Assembly: GCA_031278275.1 (NCBI GenBank)
Contig: JAITKW010000014.1
Location: 1-12,681 of the forward strand
Direction: 5' to 3'
Origin: Candidatus Nomurabacteria bacterium
GTDB taxonomy: Bacteria > Patescibacteriota > Saccharimonadia > Saccharimonadales > Saccharimonadaceae
DNA length: 12,681 nucleotides
The notes under the pieces: generated by a model
Database searches by the model: none
The model's input: the letters and a program-made list of their open reading frames with translations, nothing else
Told to the model about the DNA's origin: nothing
Part shown: piece after piece, positions 5,232 through 12,610 of the stretch
Numbering within the stretch: the first letter of the stretch is position 1
How the letters are laid out: the number at the start of each line of letters is the position of its first letter
Program-made: the position numbers and the translations under genes

Positions 5232-7115
5232 GTGGCAGATAAAATAAATGTGAATATTGGTAAAAATAAAGGGAAAACCCCACCCAAGAAAAAAGCGGGG
5301 AACTTCGTTAGGTTGTCCCTTTTTTGGGCGATTATCATCATTTTAGTAATTACGATTGGTTCATCTTTGACTCCAGTCGATACTTTGAAAGAAATACCGA
5401 TTTCCGATGTCATCCATCGCGCGAATTCTGGCGAAATTGCCAAAATTGAAATTTCGGGCAATTCAGTTAAAATCACACCAAAAGGCGAGGAAAAACCAAC
5501 CGAAAAGTCTCTCAAAGAGGGTGGCAGTAGCATTTTTGAGCAAGGTTTGGACAAAGATGCGGAAACGGAAGTTATTATCAAAGAAGAGTCAGATGTGGGT
5601 GGCACTATTTTGAACGCCGCAATGTTGATTGTGCCGACCTTGATTATCATTGGTTTTTTTCTGTTTATGATGCGCCAAGCGCAGGGTCAAAACAATCAAA
5701 CCATGAATTTCGGCAAATCAAAGGCGCGACTTTATGGCATAGACAAGAAGAAAGTTTCTTTTTTGGACATTGCTGGTAACGAAAACGCCAAGCAAGATTT
5801 GATGGAAATTGTTGATTTTTTGAAAAATCCAAAAAAATATGAAGCGTTGGGTGCGAAAATCCCCAGTGGTGTGTTATTGGCGGGCAATCCAGGTACTGGT
5901 AAAACTTTGATGGCGCGGGCGGTGGCGAGCGAGGCGGGCGTGCCGTTTTTCTCCATTTCTGGGTCAGAGTTTGCGGAGATGTTTGTAGGCGTTGGAGCCT
6001 CGCGCGTGCGTGACCTCTTCAGTAGGGCGAAAAAGAACGCTCCGTCCATCATTTTCATTGATGAAATTGACGCAGTGGCACACAAGCGCGACACACGTGG
6101 CGGAAATGGGCGCGAGGACGAACAGACCTTAAACCAGATTTTGGTGGAAATGGACGGCTTTGACAACGAAACTGGCGTGATTGTGATGGCGGCGACCAAC
6201 CGTGTGGACATGCTGGATAAGGCTTTGCTCCGACCGGGTCGTTTTGATCGACATATCAATGTTACTTTGCCGGAAAGGAAAGATCGCTTGGATATTTTGA
6301 AAGTTCATTTCAAAAATAAGCCAGTTGATAGCGATTTGGATTTGGAATCTTTGGCGGCAAAGACTGCCGGAACTTCTGGGGCGGATCTCGCCAATATCGC
6401 CAACGAGGCGGCAATTTTGACCGCCAGATTGAACAAAAAAACAATTAGCAACGCTGAACTGGTGGAGGCTTTTGAGAAAGTGGCGATTGGCCCGGAAAGC
6501 AAAAGTAAAATCATGACCGAAAAGGAGCGCGAACTAACGGCTTATCACGAAGCGGGGCATGCAATTGTGGGGCATGTTTTGCCAGATAGCGACCCAGTGC
6601 ACAAAGTCACGATTATCCCACGTGGTCGCACGGGTGGCGTGACGTGGTTTTTGCCTCACGAAGACCGCAGTTATAAATCTGTTTATGAGTTCAAGGATGC
6701 GATGGCGCGGGCGATGGGTGGACGAATTGCCGAAAAGTTGATTTATGGCGAAGACGGGGTGACGACTGGTGCGGGTGCAGATTTGCAAAATGTTTCGGAA
6801 ATGGCGCGTAGCATGATAACCGAGGAAGGCATGGGTTCCAATCTCCGCAATCAGGTTTTTCCGATTGAGAAAGATGGTAGTTTGTTGTCGGGGCTCGTGA
6901 AGCCGTACAGTGACGAAACCGCCCTGAAAATTGATGAGGAAGTTCAGCAATTGATGAAAGAGGCGGGCAGGCGGGCGGAAATAGTTCTCAAATCCAACAA
7001 AGAATATTTGGAAAAACTCGCAAAAGAGTTGCTTGCCAAAGAAACTTTGGAAGAAAAAGAAGTCAAAAAAGTCTTGACCGGCACTAGCTTGCCCAAGGCT
7101 GTGAAGTTGCATTGA
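5232..7115 (+). CDS. ftsH: ATP-dependent zinc metalloprotease FtsH
   Basis: The protein has 627 residues. FtsH is a membrane-bound hexameric AAA+ protease that extracts and degrades misfolded membrane proteins and short-lived regulators. Two membrane helices (about 29-46 and 127-149) bracket a short extracytoplasmic domain. The AAA module has Walker A GNPGTGKT (218-225), Walker B IIFIDEID (273-280) and the second region of homology, ATNRVDMLDKALLRPGRFDR (about 321-340). The M41 peptidase has HEAGH (439-443), with D517 (GADLQN) as third zinc ligand. I use the GTG at 5232 because GGGAG lies 7 nt upstream. The longer in-frame ATG at 5166 lies upstream of the promoter's -10 box. The N-terminal tail is very Lys-rich (KINVNIGKNKGKTPPKKK). 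All catalytic residues are intact. Confidence 0.97.
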   Translation: MADKINVNIGKNKGKTPPKKKAGNFVRLSLFWAIIIILVITIGSSLTPVDTLKEIPISDVIHRANSGEIAKIEISGNSVKITPKGEEKPTEKSLKEGGSSIFEQGLDKDAETEVIIKEESDVGGTILNAAMLIVPTLIIIGFFLFMMRQAQGQNNQTMNFGKSKARLYGIDKKKVSFLDIAGNENAKQDLMEIVDFLKNPKKYEALGAKIPSGVLLAGNPGTGKTLMARAVASEAGVPFFSISGSEFAEMFVGVGASRVRDLFSRAKKNAPSIIFIDEIDAVAHKRDTRGGNGREDEQTLNQILVEMDGFDNETGVIVMAATNRVDMLDKALLRPGRFDRHINVTLPERKDRLDILKVHFKNKPVDSDLDLESLAAKTAGTSGADLANIANEAAILTARLNKKTISNAELVEAFEKVAIGPESKSKIMTEKERELTAYHEAGHAIVGHVLPDSDPVHKVTIIPRGRTGGVTWFLPHEDRSYKSVYEFKDAMARAMGGRIAEKLIYGEDGVTTGAGADLQNVSEMARSMITEEGMGSNLRNQVFPIEKDGSLLSGLVKPYSDETALKIDEEVQQLMKEAGRRAEIVLKSNKEYLEKLAKELLAKETLEEKEVKKVLTGTSLPKAVKLH

Positions 7116-7141
7116 TTATCATAGCGTTGTCGGAGAATTGG

Positions 7142-7164
7142 GCTGATTTTGTCACAAAATCAGC
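7142..7164. terminator. Hairpin between convergent ftsH and queA (weak terminator candidate)
   Basis: GCTGATTTT (7142-7150) pairs perfectly with AAAATCAGC (7156-7164) around a 5-nt loop. It overlaps the queA stop codon (7152-7154). Neither strand has a T-run straight after the stem beyond the four T/A pairs at its top, so it is not a textbook intrinsic terminator, although no better one separates the two genes. Confidence 0.35.
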
Positions 7165-8288
7165 ATGCTGTCGCCGTAACTCAAGAAACGGTACTGGTTT
7201 GCAACGGCATGGGCGTAAGCTCTCCTTAAGTTTTCCCAATTAGCGAATGCGGCGGTCAACATCAAAACGGTGGATTTTGGCGCATGGAAATTGGTGAGCA
7301 AGATGTCTACTATCTTGAAATCGTAACTTGGATAAATGAAAATATTAGCTTCGCCAGTGATTGAGGGCGGGGCGGAGTTTTTCTTGACTTTTTCCGCAAA
7401 ATGTGGCGGATTTGAGGAGTGAACGCCGAGTTCTTGGTGGCAGTGCTCTAGCGTTCTGGCGACCGTAGTGCCGACCGCCACTACTCGCCGTTTTTCGTGT
7501 TTCGCCAAATTGATGGCTGAAACCGTATCTGTTGGGATTTCAAAATACTCCGAATGTATCTTGTGTTCCTCTACTAAATCTGTTCGGATTGGCAAAAACG
7601 TCCCCAACCCCACGTGCAAAGTCAAATATTTGACAATCACACCTTTTTCTTGCAATTTTCGCAAAAGCTTTCTCGTCATATTCAAACTGGCGGTTGGTGC
7701 CGCCGCTGAACCTTGCTTTTTGGCGAAAACTGTTTGGTAGCGCTTGACATCGGCTGTAGTTGCTTGGCGTTTCATGTACGGTGGTAGCGGCACCGTGCCA
7801 AACTTTTGGGCAATCTTCAACAAATTATCCCGACTTTTGACCACCGCCAAACCATCACCCAAAACCTGTTCAACGATAAGCTCGTCTTTGGAGGTGAAAA
7901 CCGCGCTATTTATCGTACTTGTCTCTGTTAAATCATCAGTAAAATTAGCGCACACTCGCAGTTTATCGCCCGCTTTCAAACTACCGCGATACATCACCTT
8001 ATGCCGATGCCAATCGTTGTCATCATTGCCATGTTTTTCCAAAATCACAATTTCGCGTTCAACCCCGTTTGGCTTGATGACCCGCAATCGCGACTTGATT
8101 ACTTTTGTATCGTTTAAAACCATTACATCACCACTACGCAAAAAGTCCACTACATCAACATATTTTTTGTCCAAAATCGTGCCAAGCGCCCGTTCCAAAA
8201 CCAGTAGCCGTGAGCCTCCACGCTCAGTTGCTGGAAAATCGGCAATCAGATTTTCTGGCAAGTCATAAGAATAGTCCGACACTTTCAT
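7152..8288 (-). CDS. queA: S-adenosylmethionine:tRNA ribosyltransferase-isomerase QueA
   Basis: The protein has 378 residues, slightly longer than the usual 340-350. QueA transfers and isomerises the ribosyl group of SAM onto preQ1 in the tRNA wobble position, giving epoxyqueuosine. Family landmarks are MKVSDYSYDLPENLIADFPATERGGSRLLVL at the N-terminus (up to about 30), VLNDTKVIKSRL (57-68), LTLHVGLGTF (222-231), VAVGTTVARTLE (270-281), TNFHAPKSTVLML (332-344) and RFLSYGDSMLI near the end. The normally conserved APTAGLHFT is APTASLNMT here (197-205), with Asn203 in place of His. No tgt, queG or preQ1 synthesis genes are nearby, so preQ1 is probably salvaged. The ATG at 8288 has no ribosome site, and a -10 box ends 7 nt before it, so the mRNA is probably leaderless. 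Confidence 0.95.
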   Translation of the reverse strand: MKVSDYSYDLPENLIADFPATERGGSRLLVLERALGTILDKKYVDVVDFLRSGDVMVLNDTKVIKSRLRVIKPNGVEREIVILEKHGNDDNDWHRHKVMYRGSLKAGDKLRVCANFTDDLTETSTINSAVFTSKDELIVEQVLGDGLAVVKSRDNLLKIAQKFGTVPLPPYMKRQATTADVKRYQTVFAKKQGSAAAPTASLNMTRKLLRKLQEKGVIVKYLTLHVGLGTFLPIRTDLVEEHKIHSEYFEIPTDTVSAINLAKHEKRRVVAVGTTVARTLEHCHQELGVHSSNPPHFAEKVKKNSAPPSITGEANIFIYPSYDFKIVDILLTNFHAPKSTVLMLTAAFANWENLRRAYAHAVANQYRFLSYGDSMLIL

Positions 8289-8294
8289 CGGACT

Positions 8295-8323
8295 ATTTTA
8301 ACACAAAATTGAGTTTTTGACTA
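8295..8323 (-). promoter_or_regulatory. queA promoter giving a probable leaderless mRNA
   Basis: On the minus strand: TAGTCA (8318-8323), 17-nt spacer, TAAAAT (8295-8300), preceded by TGTGT (extended -10). Only 6 nt (8289-8294) separate the -10 box from the ATG, so transcription should begin at or within a base or two of the start codon. The -35 overlaps the stop codon of the upstream ferritin-like gene. Confidence 0.7.
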
Positions 8324-8539
8324 ATCTTCGGCTTCCACGATATTGGCATCATACCTCAGCATCATCTCAGTCAACAAGTGCGCGTGATTTTTTTCGTCTG
8401 AAATAATTTCACGAATGGTGTCCTTGTCATTTTTGTCAATCATTACTTCTAGCAACTCATAATAACCCTGAATAGCTTTTTCTTCATCTGCGTTATTTTT
8501 TGCCAGTAGCGCCGCAACCTTATAATTTTCCTCGTTCAT
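8321..8539 (-). CDS. Small two-helix ferritin-like protein
   Basis: The protein has 72 residues and no signal peptide. It consists of two predicted helices: about 3-35 with DEEKAIQGYYELLE and about 38-66 with REIISDEKNHAHLL. E20 plus E49xxH52, 29 residues apart, is the half-site expected of ferritin-like di-iron proteins. A dimer of two such hairpins would rebuild the usual four-helix bundle, as in encapsulated ferritins, which also use one Glu and a later ExxH. Canonical rubrerythrins and ferritins are at least twice this length. GGAGG lies 5 nt before the ATG at 8539. Its own extended -10 promoter is upstream, and queA follows. Iron handling or oxidative stress defence is inferred; no encapsulin gene is in the window. 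Confidence 0.7.
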   Translation of the reverse strand: MNEENYKVAALLAKNNADEEKAIQGYYELLEVMIDKNDKDTIREIISDEKNHAHLLTEMMLRYDANIVEAED

Positions 8540-8566
8540 TTCACCTCCTTAAATCTACTTAAGAAA

Positions 8567-8577
8567 ATTATATCACA
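8567..8577 (-). promoter_or_regulatory. Extended -10 promoter of the ferritin-like gene
   Basis: On the minus strand: TGTGA followed directly by consensus TATAAT. It lies about 28 bp upstream of the ATG at 8539. No clear -35 is seen 17 nt further up (TTTTTA). The element is identical over 11 bases to that of ftsH. Confidence 0.65.
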
Positions 8578-8614
8578 AATCACGAAAATTAAAAACTTTG
8601 TTTAACCTTTGTTG

Positions 8615-8691
8615 TGGTGGAGCATAGGAGATTCAAACTCCTGACCTCTTCGCTGCCAGCGAAGCGCTCTAATCAGCTGAGCTAATGCCCC
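8615..8691 (-). tRNA. tRNA-Ala (anticodon GGC)
   Basis: The 77-nt cloverleaf folds completely. The acceptor GGGGCAT pairs with ATGCTCC, including the G3-U70 pair that identifies tRNA-Ala. The D-stem is GCTC/GAGC, the anticodon stem CTTCG/CGAAG with loop CTGGCAG (anticodon GGC, reading GCC/GCU), and the T-stem AGGAG/CTCCT. The 3' CCA is encoded. It lies 33 bp downstream of tRNA-Ser, with its own promoter in the spacer. Confidence 0.96.
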
Positions 8692-8707
8692 AATTGTGGA
8701 CCTTTGT

Positions 8708-8720
8708 CTATTTTAACACA
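8708..8720 (-). promoter_or_regulatory. Extended -10 promoter of tRNA-Ala
   Basis: On the minus strand: TGTGT, then TAAAAT and AG, in the 33-bp spacer behind tRNA-Ser. The 13-mer is identical to that at the queA promoter (8293-8305). The predicted start near 8703 would give a leader of about 12 nt before the tRNA. Without a clear -35 it relies on the extended -10. Confidence 0.6.
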
Positions 8721-8724
8721 TGCG

Positions 8725-8816
8725 TGGCGGAAGAGGCAGGATTCGAACCTGTGAGAAACATTGCTGCCCCTACACGCTTTCCAAGCGTGCGCCTTCAACC
8801 ACTCGGCCACTCTTCC
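8725..8816 (-). tRNA. tRNA-Ser (anticodon GGA)
   Basis: The 92-nt class II tRNA has acceptor GGAAGAG pairing with CTCTTCC, and anticodon stem CACGC/GCGTG with loop TTGGAAA (anticodon GGA, reading UCC/UCU). It has a long variable arm, a T-arm with GGTTCGAATCC, and an encoded 3' CCA after G73. The long arm and G73 are serine identity elements. Confidence 0.96.
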
Positions 8817-8895
8817 TTCGCCCGCCTAAACACAATAACATTTTTTAATAATTTTTTCCACACCCGAAAAATATCAAATTAAAACATGGTTCTGC

Positions 8896-8925
8896 TTGTT
8901 TAATTTATCGTTAAAAATATATAAT
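8896..8925 (+). promoter_or_regulatory. Promoter of the ABC operon, probable leaderless start
   Basis: TTGTTT (8896-8901), 18-nt spacer, consensus TATAAT (8920-8925). Only 8 nt (8926-8933) separate the -10 box from the ATG, and there is no purine-rich ribosome site, so the transcript should begin at or next to the start codon. Confidence 0.65.
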
Positions 8926-8933
8926 AAACACAT

Positions 8934-9659
8934 ATGGCAACAACGATTATTGAAATTCGGGGGTTAAACAAACGCTTTGGTGTGGGCGATGCTGAAACGT
9001 TGGCTTTGCGAGACGTTAATCTCAAAATCAAAATGGGTGAGTTTGTGATGGTGACGGGTCCAAGTGGTTGCGGAAAAACTACTTTGTTAAACATCATCGG
9101 CTTGCTTGACCGCGCAACTTATGGAGAATATTATTTGGACAATCACCCAGTTGCTCGCATCAGCAAACGCAAACAAGCGCGCCTCCGCAATGAGAAAATC
9201 GGCACAATTTTTCAAAACTTCAACCTCATACAAAACATGACCGTGATTGAAAATGTGGCTTTGCCACTGATTTATCGCCGTGTTGGCAAAACCAAACGGC
9301 TGAAAATTGCGAGCCGAATGTTGGGCCGATTTCAACTCAACGAGCGCGAGTATTATTTGCCCAATCAACTTTCCGGCGGGCAACAACAACGAGTGGCGAT
9401 TGCGCGCTCCCTTGTCGGCAGTCCTTCCATCATTTTGGCGGACGAGCCGACCGGCAATTTGGATAGTCGCGCCAGCCACATCGTGATGGAAGAGTTGCGC
9501 GAAATCCACGAGCAAGGCAATACCATCATCATGGTGACGCATAACGCCAACCTCACAGCTTACGCTACGCGTGTTATTAACATCGTTGACGGACGTATTG
9601 ACTCGGACATCAATATCAATAAACACACGCCAAAAACCCGAAATAGGAGGCGAAAATGA
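8934..9659 (+). CDS. ABC transporter ATP-binding protein (MacB/LolD type)
   Basis: This 241-residue ATPase subunit powers the permease encoded directly downstream. It has Walker A GPSGCGKTT (42-50), the Q-loop in TIFQNFNL (Q94), the signature LSGGQQQRVAIA (146-157), Walker B IILADEPTGNLD (166-177) and the switch His in VTHN (H203). These match the MacB/LolD/FtsE branch, which works by mechanotransmission rather than ordinary channel transport. The C-terminal tail (about 222-241) is Lys/Arg/Asn-rich. Translation starts at the ATG at 8934 without a Shine-Dalgarno; a TATAAT lies 8 nt upstream. The stop overlaps the permease start by 4 bases (ATGA), implying translational coupling. The substrate cannot be read from sequence. 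Confidence 0.95.
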   Translation: MATTIIEIRGLNKRFGVGDAETLALRDVNLKIKMGEFVMVTGPSGCGKTTLLNIIGLLDRATYGEYYLDNHPVARISKRKQARLRNEKIGTIFQNFNLIQNMTVIENVALPLIYRRVGKTKRLKIASRMLGRFQLNEREYYLPNQLSGGQQQRVAIARSLVGSPSIILADEPTGNLDSRASHIVMEELREIHEQGNTIIMVTHNANLTAYATRVINIVDGRIDSDININKHTPKTRNRRRK

Positions 9660-10876
9660 GTTTTCTTTTGAAAAATCACATTTCTGACGCTATTCAATCT
9701 TTGAAAGCCAATCGTTCACGATCACTTCTCACAGTAATCGGGATTTCCATTGGCGTGGCGAGCATTATTGTTATTTTGTCGCTCACCGGTGGGGTGAAAC
9801 GGATTATCACCAACCAAATCCAGCAATATGGCGAAGATTTAATTATCGTTAGGCCGACCTACACCGACCACGCCAAAGATATTTTTTCACATCTTACTAA
9901 TTCCACATCGTTTGCGAGTAGTAGTTTGACTTTGCAAGACATTACGTCAATCAAAAACTTAGATGACGCGACCTTGATTGCGCCGGTGGCGGTTAGTCAA
10001 TATGAGTTGCTGGGAGACAATACTATTGTCAGCAGCGTGGTCGCCACCACTCAAGATTTTTTTAATATTTTCGGGCTGACAACTCGCGATGGCGACAATT
10101 TGACTGATAATTTTTCCCAAAATTCCATCGTGTTGGGCTCACGACTTTCGGTGCGGTTGTTTGATTCGGTTGACACCATCGGTAAAAAACTTACTATTAA
10201 GGGCGAGAGCTTTATAGTGGTGGGCATTTTGTCGCCTATTTCCGACCCCATCAATATCAATAATATCAATCTTGACGAAGCCATTTTTATGAACATTGAG
10301 AAGTCGCCCATTATCGACAAAACGCCACAAATCCAACAGATAAATATTCGCGCCAAAGGGCAATCCGACACTCAAACAACCGCCAATCTCATTGATCAAA
10401 CTATTGCTAAGAATCACAAAAATACCAAAGATTACGAAGTTTTATCCGGCGAAAATATTTATAATCCTGCCGAGAATATTTTGGGTCTTATTTCAACCAC
10501 TTTATCCATCGTGGCGGGCATTTCGCTGGTGGTTGGCGGTATTGGCGTGATGAATATTATGTTGGTGACCGTCACCGAACGCACGCGTGAAATTGGCATT
10601 CGCAAAGCTGTCGGTGCGTCAAATTGGCAAATCATGGTGCAATTTTTGATTGAATCCTTAATTTTAGCTATTTTGGGCGGCATTTTGGGCTTTTCGTTCG
10701 GATATTTGGGCGCTGGCATCGTGGCTTTGTTCACCCCAATTTTGCCTTTCGTGTCGCTTGATATTGTCAAAATCGCTTTCGTCATCTCCATAGCGGTGGG
10801 CGTAGTTTTTGGGATTTATCCCGCTTTCCGCGCCGCCCGCAAAAAGCCGGTGGATTGTTTGAAATACTACCGGTAA
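9656..10876 (+). CDS. ABC transporter permease, MacB/FtsX type
   Basis: The protein has 406 residues. Membrane helix 1 (about 24-44) follows the amphipathic start IQSLKANRSRSLLTVIGISIG. A MacB-type periplasmic or external domain occupies about 50-270 (EDLIIVRPTY, NSIVLGSRLS). A C-terminal FtsX domain has three helices (about 276-303, 329-357 and 370-390). ERTREIGIRKAVGA (308-321) is the conserved coupling loop touching the ATPase. AGGAGG precedes the ATG inside the end of the ATPase gene. No MacA-like adaptor is present, which fits a single-membrane cell where such pairs export peptides or lipoproteins or resist antimicrobial peptides. The stop is 8 bp from that of the convergent kinase gene, and I see no clear terminator between them. 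Confidence 0.93.
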   Translation: MSFLLKNHISDAIQSLKANRSRSLLTVIGISIGVASIIVILSLTGGVKRIITNQIQQYGEDLIIVRPTYTDHAKDIFSHLTNSTSFASSSLTLQDITSIKNLDDATLIAPVAVSQYELLGDNTIVSSVVATTQDFFNIFGLTTRDGDNLTDNFSQNSIVLGSRLSVRLFDSVDTIGKKLTIKGESFIVVGILSPISDPININNINLDEAIFMNIEKSPIIDKTPQIQQINIRAKGQSDTQTTANLIDQTIAKNHKNTKDYEVLSGENIYNPAENILGLISTTLSIVAGISLVVGGIGVMNIMLVTVTERTREIGIRKAVGASNWQIMVQFLIESLILAILGGILGFSFGYLGAGIVALFTPILPFVSLDIVKIAFVISIAVGVVFGIYPAFRAARKKPVDCLKYYR

Positions 10877-10884
10877 ATAATAAA

Positions 10885-11454
10885 TTATTCAAAAAACTTA
10901 ATTTCTTTCAAGATTTCGTCTAGCTCGGCGTGTAAATCCTCAATGGAGCCGTTATTTTGCACGAAATAGTCCGCAATCGCAATCGGGCCGCCCTTTTCCA
11001 GATTCTCAATTTCCGACCAATCGCGCTCGTTAGCCTCTTTGGCATCAAACGGGCGGTTTGGACGATGCGCCAACCGATGATGGCGCAAGTGCTTGTTCGG
11101 CGTTAGCGCCACCATAGTCATCTCGCCCGGAAACTCATGTTTCAAAATCCGATATTCGCTCCAAGTATACAAGCCATCAAAAACAAGCCGGTGCTGTCCA
11201 GACTCAATCAACTTATGCGCCTCTTCAATCACTCGCTTTGCCACAAAATCCTTGCCTTCTTTTTCGCGGATTTCTTCGCGAAACTTTTGCTGACTTTCTG
11301 GAGTAATTTCAACCCCCGCCTCTTGCATGGCCTTGTAAATCATGCCACCAAAATAAATATCCGGCACGCCTTTATCTTTGACATACTCCGCCGCCGTGGT
11401 CTTGCCACTACCGCTCATACCAACAAAACAAATAATTTTTACGTTTTTTTCCAT
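10885..11454 (-). CDS. P-loop kinase, UPF0200 / dephospho-CoA-kinase-like
   Basis: The protein has 189 residues. It has a Walker A motif GMSGSGKTT (12-20). The UPF0200-type pattern follows: YFGGMIYKAMQEAGVEIT (about 34-51), then REKEGKDFVAKRVIEE, VFDGLYTWSEYRILKHEF (a Walker-B-like VFDG with a downstream helix), and ERDWSEIENLEKGGPIAIADYFVQNNGS (about 143-170). The family is related to nucleoside monophosphate and dephospho-CoA kinases and is best known from archaea; its substrate is not settled. AGGA lies 5 nt upstream of the ATG at 11454. It stands alone on the minus strand, convergent with the ABC operon. P-loop kinase is certain; UPF0200 membership is judged from motif order by eye. Confidence 0.75.
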   Translation of the reverse strand: MEKNVKIICFVGMSGSGKTTAAEYVKDKGVPDIYFGGMIYKAMQEAGVEITPESQQKFREEIREKEGKDFVAKRVIEEAHKLIESGQHRLVFDGLYTWSEYRILKHEFPGEMTMVALTPNKHLRHHRLAHRPNRPFDAKEANERDWSEIENLEKGGPIAIADYFVQNNGSIEDLHAELDEILKEIKFFE

Positions 11455-11596
11455 AGTAATCCTAACGCCATCTCCCTTTTATCATGAAACACTAAAAAAT
11501 GAAGTACTGGTGCGAGTGGTAGGACACCAAACCCTCATCCATCAAAATCTTCTGGCAATCTGTAAAAGTTCTTAATAAGAGTCTAGCAAATTTCAA

Positions 11597-12502
11597 TCAA
11601 AATGTCAATGGCTTTTTTATGGCTTGGTAACGTTCCGATATACTATTATCTAGCCCAGTGAGGTATATTTGTGTAGTTCTAATATCAGAATGTCGCAACA
11701 GTTTTGAGGTTAAGTATATGTCGTAGTTAGAAGTGTTATAAACGTCTACAGCAAATGAGCGCCGCAGATCGTGCGGATTGAAATCCTCCACCCCTGCCCG
11801 ACTAAACAAACTACCTAATATCCTCCTTAGCGAAGTGACACGATAAGGCTGACCGTAACTACGTTTTGATGTGAAAATATAACCAGTTATACCATATTTT
11901 GTTAAATACTGCCATAGCAGTTTAGAGGTAGCTTCTGTTAGGTGTAAAAATCCACGTTTCCTCTTTTTTCCGATAATATTAAAAGCCACAGTGTCGCCGT
12001 ACTTGACAATTTGGGAAGTGTGGAGTTTTTGTAATTCACTAATACGAGCTCCTGAGTCAAACATTATTAAAACCATAAGCTTCTCTTTAAGTGTTGCTAG
12101 TTGGATAACTCGCTCAATTTCATCTCTTGAAAAGCTTTTGCGTCTTGGGTCAGCTTCTTCCATTCTAGTAATTGCATGCAGTTTACACTTTATTTTTTCT
12201 TCTTTCTCATCTCGTAACCACCTTAGAAAAGACTTTATGGTTTTTACGCGCGAGTTAATTGACACCCCAACATTAACCATGCCAGTCAGTTTACCAGTTT
12301 TAAGTAGTGACATGAATTGATCGATTTGTTGATTTGTGATTTTTTTCCCATCGTTACTTATCCCTGAACGGATAAATAATTGGATGTCTTCCTTATAGTG
12401 TACCATTGTCGCATTAGTGTAATTCCTCACATTTATGCACCAATCCCAAAACTCTTCAGCTTGAGATTCAATGGTATTTTTTTGCCGTTGGATATATAGC
12501 AT
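11597..12502 (-). CDS. Tyrosine recombinase (phage-type integrase / Xer-like)
   Basis: The protein has 301 residues. The N-terminal SAM-like core-binding domain spans about 10-100 and the catalytic domain about 118-295. All catalytic residues are present: R153 (GARISEL), a Lys in GKKRKRG (about 179-180), H244 and R247 (NPHDLRRSF), H271 (LLRHSDIRTTQ) and the nucleophile Y280 (IYL). I choose the ATG at 12502 because AGAAAGG lies 6 nt upstream. An in-frame TTG at 12547 would add 15 residues and has no ribosome site. The gene is visibly more AT-rich, with more AGA and ATA codons, than its neighbours, suggesting later arrival. Upstream are tandem repeats, two palindromes and a DnaA box. No phage structural genes are seen, so integrase, plasmid resolvase and inversion enzyme all remain possible. 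Confidence 0.9.
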   Translation of the reverse strand: MLYIQRQKNTIESQAEEFWDWCINVRNYTNATMVHYKEDIQLFIRSGISNDGKKITNQQIDQFMSLLKTGKLTGMVNVGVSINSRVKTIKSFLRWLRDEKEEKIKCKLHAITRMEEADPRRKSFSRDEIERVIQLATLKEKLMVLIMFDSGARISELQKLHTSQIVKYGDTVAFNIIGKKRKRGFLHLTEATSKLLWQYLTKYGITGYIFTSKRSYGQPYRVTSLRRILGSLFSRAGVEDFNPHDLRRSFAVDVYNTSNYDIYLTSKLLRHSDIRTTQIYLTGLDNSISERYQAIKKPLTF

Positions 12503-12551
12503 TTTATGCCTTTCTGCCCACAAAATTAAAAAGTTTTTTGAATACAACTAC

Positions 12552-12570
12552 TATGGTTATATATGGTTAT
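12552..12570. repeat. Tandem TATGGTTAT repeat upstream of the recombinase
   Basis: TATGGTTAT occurs at 12552-12560 and again at 12562-12570, a 10-bp period of about one helical turn. It sits between the recombinase start and the first palindrome. It could be protein-binding sites on one face of the helix or carry the -10 of the recombinase promoter (TATATA on the minus strand). Confidence 0.6.
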
Positions 12571-12574
12571 GTAA

Positions 12575-12599
12575 TAGGTGGACATATTTTGTCCACCTA
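12575..12599. promoter_or_regulatory. Perfect palindrome A upstream of the recombinase
   Basis: TAGGTGGACA (12575-12584), spacer TATTT, TGTCCACCTA (12590-12599): 10-bp arms with no mismatch. It shares the 15-mer GACATATTTTGTCCA with palindrome B 36 bp away, while its outer arm bases differ from B's yet remain paired. It may be an operator, a recombinase core site or an RNA hairpin in the gene's leader. Confidence 0.75.
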
Positions 12600-12610
12600 C
12601 CTCTGTTGAG

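Noticed and set aside
11503..11540. Minus-strand CACTCGCACCA resembling the 3' end of a tRNA next to the recombinase (possible attachment site)
   Set aside because: The preceding bases do not form a T-arm and no matching 5' acceptor strand exists nearby, so a tRNA or att remnant is not supported.
12503..12547. In-frame TTG giving a longer recombinase
   Set aside because: It has no ribosome site, whereas the ATG at 12502 has AGAAAGG; the extra residues lie outside the core-binding domain.
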